From: Brachynemurus nebulosus
Lineage: Eukaryota > Arthropoda > Insecta > Neuroptera > Myrmeleontidae
Length of the DNA: 64,000 nucleotides
Assembly: GCA_035578155.1 (NCBI GenBank)
Contig: JAPWDM010000016.1
Span: 6,792,005 to 6,856,004 of the forward strand
Direction of reading: 5' to 3'
A program made the translations under genes and the position numbers. The notes beneath the pieces were generated by a model, which worked only from the letters and a program-made list of their open reading frames with translations, ran no database searches and had not been told where the DNA came from. Of this stretch, positions 12,849 through 23,633 are shown piece after piece. Positions within the stretch are counted from its first letter, which is position 1, and each line of letters opens with the position of its first letter.

Positions 12849-13277
12849 TATAATTTATATCTACTTAAAATAGTTTAGCTCTGTAACAGTGAAAAAATTT
12901 TCAAAATTGGTCGTTTAGTTTCTTTTTTACAATTATGGGATCAGTAAACCCTGGGGCAGCTCATACAACTCTAGTAATCTAACAGTAAGAAAAGGGTTCT
13001 AGGGATCTCATATAACTTATGGCAGTCCGTAAGGTTATTGCGGACATCATGTAATTAATTAATTCAAATACTTTAACTTACTAACTGTGAAAAAATTTTT
13101 AAAATCGACTAGGTAATTAATTTTTGACCCTTTTAGGTCCTAAGACCTTGACGGATCTCACATAAGATACCTTAAATCCATTTAAAATTGTTTAACTTTC
13201 TAACATTAATAATTATTAGTGAAAAAATTTTCAAAATCGATTCATTTAAAATTTTTTTCCGTGCTTACATACATATA
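12849..13277. repeat. 120-bp satellite, block interrupted by mariner
   Basis: Continuation of satellite units that begin at about 12028 and are split by the mariner at 12125-12848. Cores AGTTTAGCTCTGTAACAGTG and GTGAAAAAATTTT recur. The last unit ends in TTTTTTCCGTGCTTACAT, just before the foldback insertion. Confidence 0.75.
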
Positions 13278-14814
13278 CCGTATGAGTTTTTCGGGAGTTG
13301 CCATTTTTATTACAGCCAAACCGTTGATTTAATCGAAAAATTGTTCAAATAAGAGTTGTAGATATCGACGGGGGCAACCGATTGCTATAGTCAGGAGCTT
13401 TATAGCTCTTATGGTTTTCGAGGTATGATACAAACTTATAGTTTTTAAAATGAGACTATATGTTAATTTTTCGATAAAACTGTTCTAATACATGAATTAA
13501 AAATATAGATGAAGAAAAAAAATTTTTTTACCCATGTTTATTTTTTGAATTTTTCTTTAATTTAGCAATTAGGCGGTAGAAATATGCATATGTATTTGAG
13601 GCTCTTTCAACCGATAGAGTTTGAACGGCTAAAATTTCTATTATATCCAGGAAAAGAACCTTTCCCAATATCATTCTCTATAATACAGCATTGAGTACTG
13701 AATGGCAGTAATTAAGATTTTGGAGTATAGATGTCGGGCTCTATTTCAAGTTTTTAACATTTTAAAAAATTAGTATTTAAAGTAACTTAATTTAAAAATA
13801 GTTTGATGTATTTCATTAATTTACTGAAAAATATATTTTATTTATTTATTTTATTTTTGCCAATGACAGGTGGCAAGTGAAATAAATGAATCTAATGTAC
13901 ACATTCAATACAAATCAAGATGACATTGGCGTTTCTTAATAGTAGCAAATTGAGGTTAATTGGGAACGAAAATATTATTAATAAATGTACTCAAATAGTG
14001 TAAAAATATTTGAAATTCGATATTATTTTCTTTTTGTAAATAATAAACAAATACTTTACTTTGCAAAATACCACGTTTATTTAAATTTTTTAAAATAAAC
14101 GTGGTATTTTGCAAAGTAAAGTATTTGTTTATTATTTACAAATATGGAATACCATAAAGTAACGCTCAAATCTATTAATATTATTTTCTTTTTATTACAA
14201 ACCAAATTAAAAAGGAGAAGTTTTTTCACAAAAAACTTTTCATTTCCTTTAAAAATACTTGCTACAAAAATATGTTTAGACGCCTATGTATCTGTCAAAA
14301 ATAAGTTTTTATTTTTCAATGAATTAAAACTGAAATTTTATTTCCTTATTGTACTTAGTTATCATTTTTATATGATAACTTAATCTATTTAATAATTTTA
14401 ATTTACGATGGAAAACGTAATAATCGTTTAATTTTTCGTTACCACATTGTCAAAAATGGCAACCATATTGAGTCAATATCTTTTTAAATTACGTAAAATC
14501 CTAATCGTTTGCAAGTACTTGAGTACGAAATTTAAAAGTGTCGTTTTTAAAACATAATTACTCAAAAATATGAGATAAAACAATGAAAATTTGAGTGTTT
14601 CTGGTAGTTTTGAATCACAAACAAATTTTTGAAAAACTTTTAAACATACGTTTCCATTTAAAAAACTATAAGTTTGTATCATAACACGAAAACCATAAGA
14701 GCTATAAAGCTCCTGACTATAGCAATCAGTTGCCCCCGTCGGTATCTACAATTTTTCGATTAAATCAACGGTTTGGCTGTAATCAAAATGGCACCTCCCG
14801 AAAAACTCACACGG
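13278..14814. mobile_element. TA-flanked foldback element
   Basis: Inverted arms of about 175 bp (13278-13450 and 14640-14814) begin CCGTATGAGTTTTTCGGGAG and are mirrored at the right end, with TA on both sides (13276-13277, 14815-14816). The interior of about 1.2 kb has no recognisable gene and carries a perfect 46-bp hairpin at 14036-14139. The paralogous block at 17926-17965 runs straight through the same junction without it, which is an empty site. Confidence 0.8.
14036..14139. repeat. Perfect 46-bp inverted repeat, 12-nt loop
   Basis: Arms 14036-14081 and 14094-14139 are exact reverse complements around a 12-nt AT loop, at the centre of the foldback element. It could extrude as a cruciform or give a long RNA hairpin. 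Confidence 0.9.
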
Positions 14815-15418
14815 TATTATGTTGTTTTGTTTGATATTTAATAATATTTTATAATAACATAATTTTCAATTTCTTATTTATTTAAAATTCAATAAAAAAA
14901 AAAATATATCTTCATTACATAAGCTTAGAAAATCTGCTTAATTTTCATTTTTCAATTTGAGACAGAACTATGCTAATTATAATGCAATAAATGAGAAACA
15001 AAACCTTGTTTAATATAATAGATATATGTGGATAAATTTTACTTGTTCTTACAAAATTAAAAAAAAAAAATGAGATATTTTTATATTATTAAAGAATTGA
15101 GAAAAAAATATAAATTACTTATTAGACTAACAAAGAGAGAGAGAATTAATACAAATGTGAAAAATTATAATTTTCTCGAAAAATAGTTAAGTTAGAAAGA
15201 AAATTATAAGAATATTTTCTTGTTAATTTTTTTTTTTTGGCTTTTCAACGATCTAAATGATAGGATCGAATGAGAAAAAGACGAAAAAAAATGGCCAGAA
15301 AACCTACTTCTGGGCATTCGACGTGTCTGGCTGACGAACTTAGCCGAGCTAATCCGGATTTTAGTTCGCACACAAAATTTCATAAGCACTAAAGGTTTCA
15401 TTCGAAAGTTATCGTGGC

Positions 15419-15497
<79 letters not shown>

Positions 15498-15645
15498 TTT
15501 AGTGAATATCATTTTCGTATTCTAGGAACCTCAAAACATATTTCTGCCATAGTGCCGGCCTCAGATTGCGTCATGAGACCTACTGTAATAATAGGTGTCA
15601 TGGCGTCATAATAGGTGAATTTCGAGTTTTCGAAATTCGCTAAAA
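14815..15645. repeat. Repeat block B, copy 1
   Basis: Directly duplicated with 17926-18550 plus 33661-33996. Shared landmarks in order are TTATGTTGTTTTGTTT, CATTACAT..GCTTAGAAAATCTG, ATAATGCAATAAATGAGAAAC, TTTTTTTTTGGCTTTT, GCCAGAAAACCTACTT, CGAAAGTTATCGTGGCGACA, a (TA)n array, AAATTTTAGTGAATAT and TTCGAAATTCGCTAAAA. No gene was recognised. In this copy the TA array is uninterrupted, whereas copy 2 is split there by the Polinton. Confidence 0.8.
15422..15494. repeat. (TA)n microsatellite in repeat block B
   Basis: About 73 bp of TA between TATCGTGGCGACA and AAATTTTAGTGAATAT. This is the undisturbed equivalent of the Polinton integration site. Confidence 0.95.
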
Positions 15646-16682
15646 GTGAACTATAATAAATGAAATACATACATATTAAGTAATTTAAAAATGTTATTTT
15701 TTTTTTTAATATATGGGGTACTGCTGCCGGTGGATGGCGCGGTCAGCAGCACCCGGCGGCATCGCCTACTAAGGGCATGCGCCGCCATAACCGACAAAGA
15801 TAAAAACATACACAAAACAGACAGGAACACATAAATGCACTAGACAACGGACAAACATATACAATAAAAACAAACTAACACGCAGACCCTGCCATCCCAG
15901 GGTCTAGGGAAATACTCTGTAAGGACAGGGCATAGCGTATAACGCCGAAACCAACGAAGTGCCCTGCCTCAAATAAGTATGTCTTTGCAACGCTGAATGA
16001 TTGCACTCCCCAGCGATACAGAGCAAGTCCACATTATTTATACATATAAAAATGTTATTAAAGTCACTGTTTATTTAGAAATTAGGAATTTTGGATTTTT
16101 ATTATTTATAAAATAGAAATTTTGGATTTTTTTGGAAAGAAAAAATATCTTCATAAAGGCCTTCTAGTTTACTATTTAAGTTCCTTTTTTAATATTTAAA
16201 AATAAAACACAAAGGCAATTGGCGGATAAGCATGTGTAGGAATGCCCTCGTACGAACTGTGTTGGCTTTTTTCCTGCTAACTGCTATCGGCACAAAATTG
16301 AAATTTACCGAGATTCACCCCTTAAAAATTTAAAACCCTTTTTTAAAGCCTCGATCAACCGGATACACATCATCAGTTTTGAAACCACCAAAATGACAAA
16401 TCGCTTGTGAACTTTCAATTACATTTCGCTTGTAGACATTCAACACCGAAGATGAAACGAAAAATCCGACTTCCGTGATGGGGCTCCGCTGCTCACGGCG
16501 TTTTTTATAATTGTTTTTTAATATTAACTATATTATTTGCTGCGATATTTTTTATTAGTCGAATTTTTCAACTGAAAATATTAGACTTACACATCTTATA
16601 CGATAAGAACGGCGAGAGCCCCGAGTAGGGGCGCTATCCGTTTTTGGACCCTTAGAACACGATTACGTAGAAAAAAAATTGT

Positions 16683-16684
<2 letters not shown>
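15646..16684 (-). repeat. Dispersed repeat family A, copy 5 (inverted)
   Basis: Reverse-complement family A with the TTTGGATTTTT, AGGAATGCCCTCGTACGAA and GGGGCTCCGCTGCTCACGGC boxes and the distal GGGGCGCTATCCG box near 16630. It is split by a poly(A) retroposon at 15697-16047. The GC-box end abuts a TA array at 16685. Confidence 0.75.
15697..16047 (-). mobile_element. Poly(A) retroposon (5'-truncated LINE 3' end or SINE)
   Basis: This GC-richer 351-bp insert starts with an 11-bp poly(T) on the plus strand, which is the poly(A) tail of a minus-strand insertion. A 10-bp duplication, AAAAATGTTA, flanks it (15687-15696, 16048-16057). The surrounding family A sequence becomes continuous if it is removed. 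No coding region is visible. The end beside the tail contains GGCAGCAGTACCCC-type sequence on the minus strand. It looks like a 5'-truncated LINE 3' UTR, but a SINE is possible. Confidence 0.8.

Positions 16685-16772
<88 letters not shown>
16685..16772. repeat. (TA)n microsatellite with palindromic borders
   Basis: About 88 bp of TA framed by TTGTCTTA on the left and TAAGACAA on the right, so the whole block is palindromic. Confidence 0.95.
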
Positions 16773-16774
<2 letters not shown>

Positions 16775-17074
16775 ACAATGTGTCATTCACGAAGGTGGCA
16801 ACATATGGAAAATTTTTCTATACTAAGTTTCTCAAAAAATTGTATTCTTAGTGGACTTAAGAATGTGAAATTGGTGTAAGAGTAAAGCATCCTAATTATT
16901 GAAACTTGACAAAAATTTTACTGGGAAAAGTTGTTTAGAATTAAAAATTAATGTAAAATACAGTATCATAGCCAACTACAACTAATAAAAAATTTTCCTA
17001 TATTCTTCCGTTTTTTCCTTATCACCCAGTAGATTATGAAAACGGACGTACTTAGACGACTACTATTTACTACA
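16773..17074. other. Spacer without recognisable features
   Basis: AT-rich sequence between a TA array and the 120-bp satellite. Nothing coding or repeated was recognised. Confidence 0.5.
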
Positions 17075-17925
17075 GGACAGTTATTAAAATTTTCAAATCG
17101 GTCAGTTATTTTATTTTTGACACTTTTAGGTCCCATTGACACTGTCGGACCTTACATAACGTAATCTATATTTATCTAAAATAGTTTAGCTCTGTAACAG
17201 TGAAAAAATTTTCAAAACCGGTCATTTAGTTTATTTTTGACACTTTTGGGTTCTATGGACCCTGGCGGACCTTACATAACGTAATTTATATTTATCTAAA
17301 TTAGTTTAGCTCTGTAACAGTGAAAAAATTTTCAAAATCAGTCGGTTAGTTTATTTTTACCACTTTTGGATCCCATGGACCCTGGCGGACCCTAAATAAC
17401 GTAATGTATATCTATCTAAAATATTTTAGGTCTGTAACAGTGAAAAAATTTTCAAAATCGGTCAGTTAGTTTATTTTTGACACTTTTGGGTCCTGTGGAC
17501 CCTGGCGGACCTTACATAATGTATTCTATATCTATCTAAAATAGTTTAGCTCTGTAACAGTGAAAAAATTTTTAAAATTGATAGTTTAGTTTATTTTTTA
17601 CAATTATGGGATCAGTAAACCCTGGCGAAACTCGTACAACTCTAGTACTCTGACAGTAAGAAAAGGGTTCTAGGGATCTCGTATAACTTATGGCAGTCCG
17701 TAAGCTTCTTGCGGACATCATTTAATTAATTAATTCAAGTACTTTAACTTACTAACTGTGAAAAAATTTTTAAAATCGATTGGTTAATTAATTTTTGGCC
17801 TTTTTAGGTCTCGAAAACCTTGACTTCACATAAAATACCTTAAATCCATTTAAAATTGTTTAATTTTTTTTTAACATTAATAATTATTAGTGAAAAAATT
17901 TTCAAAATCGATTCAAAATATTTTT
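17075..17925. repeat. 120-bp satellite, main block
   Basis: The box GTGAAAAAATTTTCAAAA recurs at about 17198, 17318, 17438 and 17558, giving a 120-bp period. The boxes TAGTTTATTTTTGACACTTTTG and GACCCTGGCGGACC sit at fixed offsets in each unit. Four well-preserved units are followed by more diverged ones. Related blocks lie at 8791-9090 and 12028-13277. Confidence 0.88.
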
Positions 17926-18550
17926 CCGTGCATACATATGTACATTGTACATATTATGTTGTTTTGTTTCATATTTAATAATATTATACCATAACATAAT
18001 CTTCAGTTTCTTGTTTATTTAAAAATTCAATAAAGAAAAATTCTTCATTACATTAGCTTAGAAAATCTGTTTAATTTTCATTTTTCAACTTGACATAGAA
18101 CCATGCTAATTATAATGCAATAAATGAGAAACAAAACTCTATACATGTATGTGTGTTATAAGACATGTATGTGAATAGACTTCAGTTGTTCTCACAAAAT
18201 TCTTTAATAAAAAAGTGAAATTATTTTAATCTTCATAAAGAAGTGAGATATAAATATAAATTACTTATTAGACTAACAAAGAAAGAAAACTAATATAAAA
18301 GTGAAAATTTACATTTTCTCGAAAAATACTTAAAATAGACAGAAAATTATAAGAATATTTTCTTCATAATTTTTTTTTTGGCTTTTTAACCATGTAAAAA
18401 TCGAACTGTCTAATGATAGGATCGAATGATAAAAAATGGCCAGAAAACCTACTTGCCAAGCCAGATCAAAATCGAGTCTCCATACGAAATTTCATAAGCA
18501 TTAAACGTTTCGTTCGAAAGTTATCGTGGCGACACATATATACATATATA
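17926..18550. repeat. Repeat block B, copy 2 (left part, cut by the Polinton)
   Basis: Parallel to 14815-15421, with the same boxes in the same order up to CGAAAGTTATCGTGGCGACA. It stops at the TATATA duplication beside the Polinton and resumes after it at 33661 with a TA array and AAATTTTAGTGAATAT. At 17935-17960 it also shows the empty site of the foldback element. Confidence 0.82.
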
Positions 18551-19810
18551 AGTAGATAAGCTATGAGAAAGCGGCGGTACCGTAAAACTAACCAACTTGA
18601 ACCCTTTTGCCAATGTTTGAAATCGTGTAACTTTACGGTACTAGTGCAAACCTTAACCTTTGACCCGGCACGTACCAAGTACATGTATTTAAAATTTGAT
18701 GTTGACATTTGATCCCACACGCGCTCATACTGTTGGCCTTGAAACTCCAAAGACCTGAGTCATCACCAGCAACCAAATTAATTTATGTTAACCCATTATG
18801 CGTCATCACAATTTACTTATAACAATTTGGTTTTGTGTTAACCCATTACCCACCAGCACTGACGTAGTTTTTGAATGCAAACCTAACGCATGCGCAAACT
18901 GAATTTAAGTACACGACGCATGCGCAGACTGAATTTAAGTACACGACGCATGCGCAGAGTGAATTTTAGGTTACAATTTGATAGATGGGGTACACTACCG
19001 CGTCAAAAATGTGGGGTTACCCTGACTCGGGGGTGGCCCCAAACTTTTGACACCGTACTGTACTTCAATTTTTGCTACACTGCTGTGTCAAGAGTGCGGG
19101 CCCCCCTGGGCAAAAAGGTGTCCGATCACTTTTTGAAGCGTACTGTACGTGCAAACCTTGACCCTAACACGAGCTTGCCTTAATTGCGTCATTTTAAACG
19201 AACTACCACATCAAAAATGTGGGGAATACCCTAACCCAGGGGGTTGCCCCAAACTTTTGACACCGTACAGTACTTAAATTTTTGGTACACTGCCGTGTCA
19301 AAAGTGTGGACTCCACTGACCAAATAGGTATCCGATTACTTTTTGAAGTGTACTGTGCTTATCACGTGTAAATTTGGGCCTCACTTAATTGCGTCATCTT
19401 AAACGAAAATTGGGAGGCCGCTAAATTTTGTGGGGGCACTGTACCAAGCGCCAGATTTTAAAATCAGACTCCGGGGTCCAGATTTCTGACCGCTACTGTA
19501 CTGTAAATCGAGTGTCTACTGTACTTTTCAACAAGTTTAAGCCTGTTTTCAGCAAAGTCAGCACTTTTTTAATTTGTTTATTTATATAAGTTTTAATTTA
19601 AAAAAATGTTTATTTAAGATTTTGATGATTCAGCAATTTCTTTATTTGATTTCAAATACGAAATAGTTTTCTTGGAATTTTTAATTTATGGCCTGATTGT
19701 TGAATTATAATTATAGTATGATTCATACAAGCGGGGATTTTTGTTATATTTGTTTATTTATATAATAATTTTGGATCATGTAATAATTTTAAAATTGTTT
19801 ATTTAAGATT
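18551..19810. repeat. Polinton left terminal inverted repeat
   Basis: Mirrors 33660 inward to about 32200. Internal structure from the end inward is: a unique tip; CAAATTAATTT...GTTAACCCATTATGCGTCA; three tandem 30-bp units containing GCGCATGCG (18890-18965); several copies of a box with TTTTGACACCGTA and GTGTACC/GTACACT; then AT-rich sequence with CTTAAATAAAC-type repeats. A partial repeat of the inner box (ACCGCTAAATTTTGTGGGGG) occurs just inside, at 19811-19900. Confidence 0.88.
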
Positions 19811-20565
19811 GGGAGACCGCTAAATTTTGTGGGGGCACTGTACCAAGCGCTAGCCGCAATCACGACTTCAGACTCCAGACTCCAGATTTCTGACTGATTA
19901 TATATTAAGAATATGTTATGTATACACTCTGTATATCGCTATTTAATTTTAATTTTATAAATACATACTAGTAAATGTAGTCTTTATGTCAACAAAATCT
20001 AACTAAAATAATTTATCACTTTTATCAGCATTGGAAAAATATTTGCTTAATTAGCAAAAAAGTAATATGTTTGCAAATAAATTCGTATATATTACTGTAC
20101 AATAAATACTTGGATTATTTCTTAATATGTATACTATAATTTAGCTATGTTGTTTAATATAAAAATTATAACATCATTAAGATTTGCTAAATTTTTTTTT
20201 ATAAATTAGTAGTTTTGGGGTAAAAAATTTATAGAATATCATCTTAAAACTTACATCACACATACATAATATAATTATAATATACAAATGCATGTATAGA
20301 TGGGTGCAGGTATAAATGCATGTATGCACGAGTGTATTCTTATACAGGGTGTATCATGAAATATGCTTTTCATCTAGAATAAAAAAATTTCTTAAGATTT
20401 TTGTCAATACTTTTATAGATTAACGAAAGTAACTTCTTGCTGTAAAAAGTAGGGGAATTCAGGGTAATAATTAAATAAAACGCACATAATTTTTTTTTTT
20501 TAATTTTATTTATAGAATATGTATACAAAAAATTAAATTGCTTAAATCTATATATTACTTAAAAT
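19811..20565. other. Polinton left interior, non-coding
   Basis: After a partial duplicate of an inner terminal-repeat box (19811-19900) the sequence is AT-rich, with no recognisable gene up to the stop codon of the exonuclease-like gene. A packaging ATPase would be one candidate for this space, but none is seen. Confidence 0.6.
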
Positions 20566-21051
20566 CTATTTATTTTCCATATAAAAATTTTTTAATAGAA
20601 TACAATTTTCTAATGAACAAATTTTATCTGAATGAAGCATACAACATCTTGAATAATATTCATCTCGCAGAATAGAAATCTTCGGTACAACAAATATTTC
20701 TTCCAAATTCAGAATCCACGGCTGGTTTTCGGTACCATCAAACAAACTTGATATCCATTTCTTCTTTTCACCACCCTTGACGTATATAACATCATACTTC
20801 TTTAATATAGGTTTCAATATGGTATGAAGTTTTTTGTACGGAATAAATCCATACGACCAAGGTATCCCATGCCAATTTCGGCAAAGCCAACGGGCTACTC
20901 GTTGATATTTCTTCGGCAACTCGTTGAAATCAAACGGTGCGTCGAATATAAGATGTAATATATCATCTGAATTTTCTGCAGCAATACCAACTTCTTTAAA
21001 ATAAAATTGGATGTTAGCTCCTTGATAGCCTTGTATGTCAAGAACCGCCAT
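20566..21051 (-). CDS. Polinton-associated DxQG protein, possible RNase H-fold/exonuclease
   Basis: An intact 161-residue frame. It resembles a family that recurs in animal Polintons: an N-terminal hydrophobic strand with DIQGYQ (residues 5-10), a central YVKGGEKKKW motif (about 95-104), and a C-terminal Cys/His cluster C..H..(D/K)ICSLENC (about 137-150). The D-x-Q-G strand and the basic KG-E-K motif suggest an RNase H-fold nuclease, but this is inference and no family function is assured. It is the last gene of the minus-strand capsid cluster, about 80 bp downstream of the major capsid gene, in the usual accessory position. No stop or frameshift interrupts it, unlike its neighbours. Confidence 0.6.
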   Translation of the reverse strand: MAVLDIQGYQGANIQFYFKEVGIAAENSDDILHLIFDAPFDFNELPKKYQRVARWLCRNWHGIPWSYGFIPYKKLHTILKPILKKYDVIYVKGGEKKKWISSLFDGTENQPWILNLEEIFVVPKISILRDEYYSRCCMLHSDKICSLENCILLKNFYMENK

Positions 21052-21130
21052 TTTTTACCGCCGCCGTAGAACTGAAATTATTCACACAATCCACAACTTT
21101 ATATAGAATAACTAAAAGTGGTGGGGGTAA

Positions 21131-22332
21131 TTAAGTATACTTTTTAACCAGGTTAGTTAGTGGAATGTATTCGAAAATGACATCATGAACTAAAATGGCT
21201 ATTGCTGTCGTACCAGCTGGAATATCTTTATTACATTTAAATTCTAAACGAACATCAACTGAACCGCTTTTCAGTGACTCATTTTGAGGTGAGCAATGGA
21301 TAAAAACTATCGGAGCTATAGTTTTAAAATTTTCCCAATTTAAGAGCAGTTCATTGGAACGATGATAGTATGAGGATTGAAAGCGGGTATACATATCATA
21401 AAGTATTGCATACTGATTAATATCAAATTTAATATTCAAATCATCATAAGGGTACACTTGTGAATTTAGGTAAACTTTGAAATTATTTAAATCACAATGA
21501 TCAAACTTAGAAACATTTTTATCCTTTTTCTGTAAAGCGAAAATGATATATCGCGGTTTTTCTAGCTGTGTAGTTGTTTCTACAACCCAAGTGTTTTGTT
21601 GTTTTGTTGTGTAGTGGGTAATGCAGGTTAAATATAAGTTTCCCACGCTCTAAAACTAATCTGTATAGGTTCAGCTTTTTCAACATATTTTAGCAGTGAT
21701 AGTTTAATTTCATCTGAAACAGTTACATGTGGAACACGCCATTCGAGTTTATTTATTTCAAATTTCAACGAATCCGATTCTGAAACAATTACATCGTTGT
21801 CAGTTCGTGCACGAATAAGAATTAATTCATGTTTTGCGTTTAACATAATTTTTCCATAATCCTCAGCGAATCCCAATAATTTTCTAAGCGGAATGCAAAA
21901 GTTAAAGTTGGCTTGTGGTAATTTTATTGTACAATCATTATCAATCGACCAACCAGCGTTTAGTAATTGTTTACTCTCACCATCGTTTAACGATAAATAA
22001 TTTTTCAATGTCGATGTTAGACCAACATACCTAACACGTTCAAGTTCAACCCCATTTAATTCATATCTAATTTCATCGAATAGAAAGGCAATACAATTAT
22101 TAACCAATTTTATATCTGGAACGGCATTTTCATTATTTAAAATTTTCCCCTCAATGTAAATAAAACTTTCACTAGGTAAAATGTACAAGTCCTGGTTTTG
22201 AATTAATATTCTAACTTCGTCATTATTCTTAAAGGATCGTAAAAAGGGCGCATATGTATGATATTCAAAGTTCGTAATGCTATCGTCAATTTGTGAGCCA
22301 CCAGGAATATTTAATACGTCGCTGTATACCAT
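21131..22332 (-). pseudogene. Polinton major capsid protein (double jelly-roll), frameshifted
   Basis: Two overlapping frames together give about 400 residues, the usual size for insect Polinton major capsid proteins. The first (22332-21628, 234 residues) holds the N-terminal jelly roll, with landmarks RYELNGVELERVR and FCIPLRKLLGFAEDYGK. It ends SFRAWETYI, where the family normally continues. The second (to 21131) carries on with TQLEKPRYIIFALQ, YPYDDLN and the second barrel. The frame change lies within 21628-21650. In Polintons this protein is predicted to form the hexameric capsid lattice. One frameshift is enough to abolish it here. Confidence 0.85.
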
Positions 22333-22502
22333 TTTCTTTTAACTTTGTGACCCAATGCTTCAAGAAATGCTAAACGTTCAGGTGAAATACGCTGTTGCTT
22401 AAATGCTTTACGTTTAATGGTATTCAACTGAATGAGCTCAGGCTGTAAAAACCCTCTATTATACAGCCTAGCGGCGGGTTGCTCCAGATTGTAAATTAAC
22501 AT
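22311..22502 (-). CDS. Small basic Polinton protein between the capsid genes
   Basis: A 63-residue frame rich in Lys/Arg (motifs YNLEQPAARLYNRG and RKAFKQQRISPERLAFLEALGHKVKRK). Its ATG at 22502 overlaps the end of the penton gene (stop at 22496), and its end overlaps the start of the major capsid gene (22332). This tight packing supports a real gene. I recognise the position as one often occupied by a small conserved Polinton protein but know no function. It is intact. Confidence 0.55.
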   Translation of the reverse strand: MLIYNLEQPAARLYNRGFLQPELIQLNTIKRKAFKQQRISPERLAFLEALGHKVKRKWYTATY

Positions 22503-23206
22503 GGTCTCAAATGCAAACGTACTGTGATTGTTTCACCGCGAAAGTCTACCAAATCACCGTCTTGATCGACAATTTTCAGCGAAAGAGATGTTAACTCTCT
22601 AACGGTTACTGGTGAATAGATTATATTTCGCGGTACCTCAACTATTTTATACCCTGCCGCAACAAGAGGTGAAAATTCGTGAAGTGTGTGAGCTAGCATA
22701 CCATTCATATAAGCATTACTCGTAATATTAGATTCAATGCGTATTGCATTCACCTTCATAATACTGACAGGCTCATTAGATGAGTGAAGCTTGAGTGGTT
22801 CCAATATCTGTTTAGTAAACCCTAAAAGTGAACCAATCGTATTAGGTTTAGTGAAATCAATAGCTTTATTGCTAATTATTTCGCATTTGAGTGTGTTATT
22901 ATTAGCCCTTAGATGTATGTATGTTTTATCATTTTCGTTGTTATATATTATATTGCCATACTTGTTGTAAATAGTTTTGTTTATATATGTAGCTAAATCA
23001 TCTATTTCAAAGGTGCCGGTAGGAAATGATATTACATCATTATCACCGTAATGTAATAAATTACTTTTAACAGTTACATTAGGAATTGAATTGTATACTT
23101 GAAAATCTAATAGAGCGCACTCATATTGATTTCTAAGTTGAATTGCCGGAAAATAGTGTGCAGTGAGTATAGAAGTATTTCCCGACAAAGTTAATGTGAA
23201 CGCCAT
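22496..23206 (-). CDS. Polinton minor capsid protein (penton, single jelly-roll)
   Basis: The start chosen is the ATG at 23206 (MAFTLTLSGNTS), because the open frame upstream is a run of hydrophobic codons lying opposite the protease gene, and family members begin close to this motif. The 236 residues are beta-rich, with landmarks ALLDFQVYNSIPNV, SFPTGTFEIDDLATYIN, LLGFTKQI and a C-terminal LSLKIVDQDGDLVDFRGETI, typical of Polinton penton-like proteins. It lies between protease and major capsid genes, as in other insect Polintons. It is intact. Confidence 0.85.
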   Translation of the reverse strand: MAFTLTLSGNTSILTAHYFPAIQLRNQYECALLDFQVYNSIPNVTVKSNLLHYGDNDVISFPTGTFEIDDLATYINKTIYNKYGNIIYNNENDKTYIHLRANNNTLKCEIISNKAIDFTKPNTIGSLLGFTKQILEPLKLHSSNEPVSIMKVNAIRIESNITSNAYMNGMLAHTLHEFSPLVAAGYKIVEVPRNIIYSPVTVRELTSLSLKIVDQDGDLVDFRGETITVRLHLRPC

Positions 23207-23252
23207 GACTTCGTCTTTCGAAATGACAAACGTACGTAAGCGTTGATTCCTT

Positions 23253-23633
23253 TTATAAATATTTATCACCATCACCGTAATATTTATTATAAAAAAACTC
23301 CAAACATAAATGACCACATTTATAGGAATTGTAATCTTGATATTTATTATAATTGTATGTAATATTGTTTCCACTGAGGTAGCGAGCCACTTCAAGCGGT
23401 GGTTTTAAATTACCAAAACTATCAAAATAATCTACCTGATTCCCATTTTTCCAGTAACAGGTCCAATGAGTACCAGGTCCGGTAGAACTATCTAAATTTA
23501 AAATACCGCATTCATTATACCACGGTCCACGTTTGGGTAAATTATCGCGCATAAATACACCACAAAAATGGGGTAAATATTTCGCATATTTACGTAAATC
23601 TCTATCTGTTAGTGCCCGCTCGGGCAATTTCAT
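23253..23633 (-). CDS. Adenain-like cysteine protease (Ulp1/C5 family)
   Basis: 126 residues with the full catalytic set of the adenovirus-type maturation protease: His in GTHWTCYWK (about residue 56), Asp in VDYFDSFG (about 68-74), Gln in YQDYNSYKCG and Cys in KCGHLCLEF (about 105-107). In Polintons this enzyme is predicted to process capsid precursors. The ATG at 23633 abuts the stop of the upstream PLA2-domain gene, suggesting coordinated expression. The frame is intact and no key residue is missing. Confidence 0.9.
   Translation of the reverse strand: MKLPERALTDRDLRKYAKYLPHFCGVFMRDNLPKRGPWYNECGILNLDSSTGPGTHWTCYWKNGNQVDYFDSFGNLKPPLEVARYLSGNNITYNYNKYQDYNSYKCGHLCLEFFYNKYYGDGDKYL

Noticed and set aside
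22496..23395. Longer penton start at 23395
   Set aside because: The extra 63 residues overlap the protease gene and are low-complexity hydrophobic sequence. The ATG at 23206 fits the family start.
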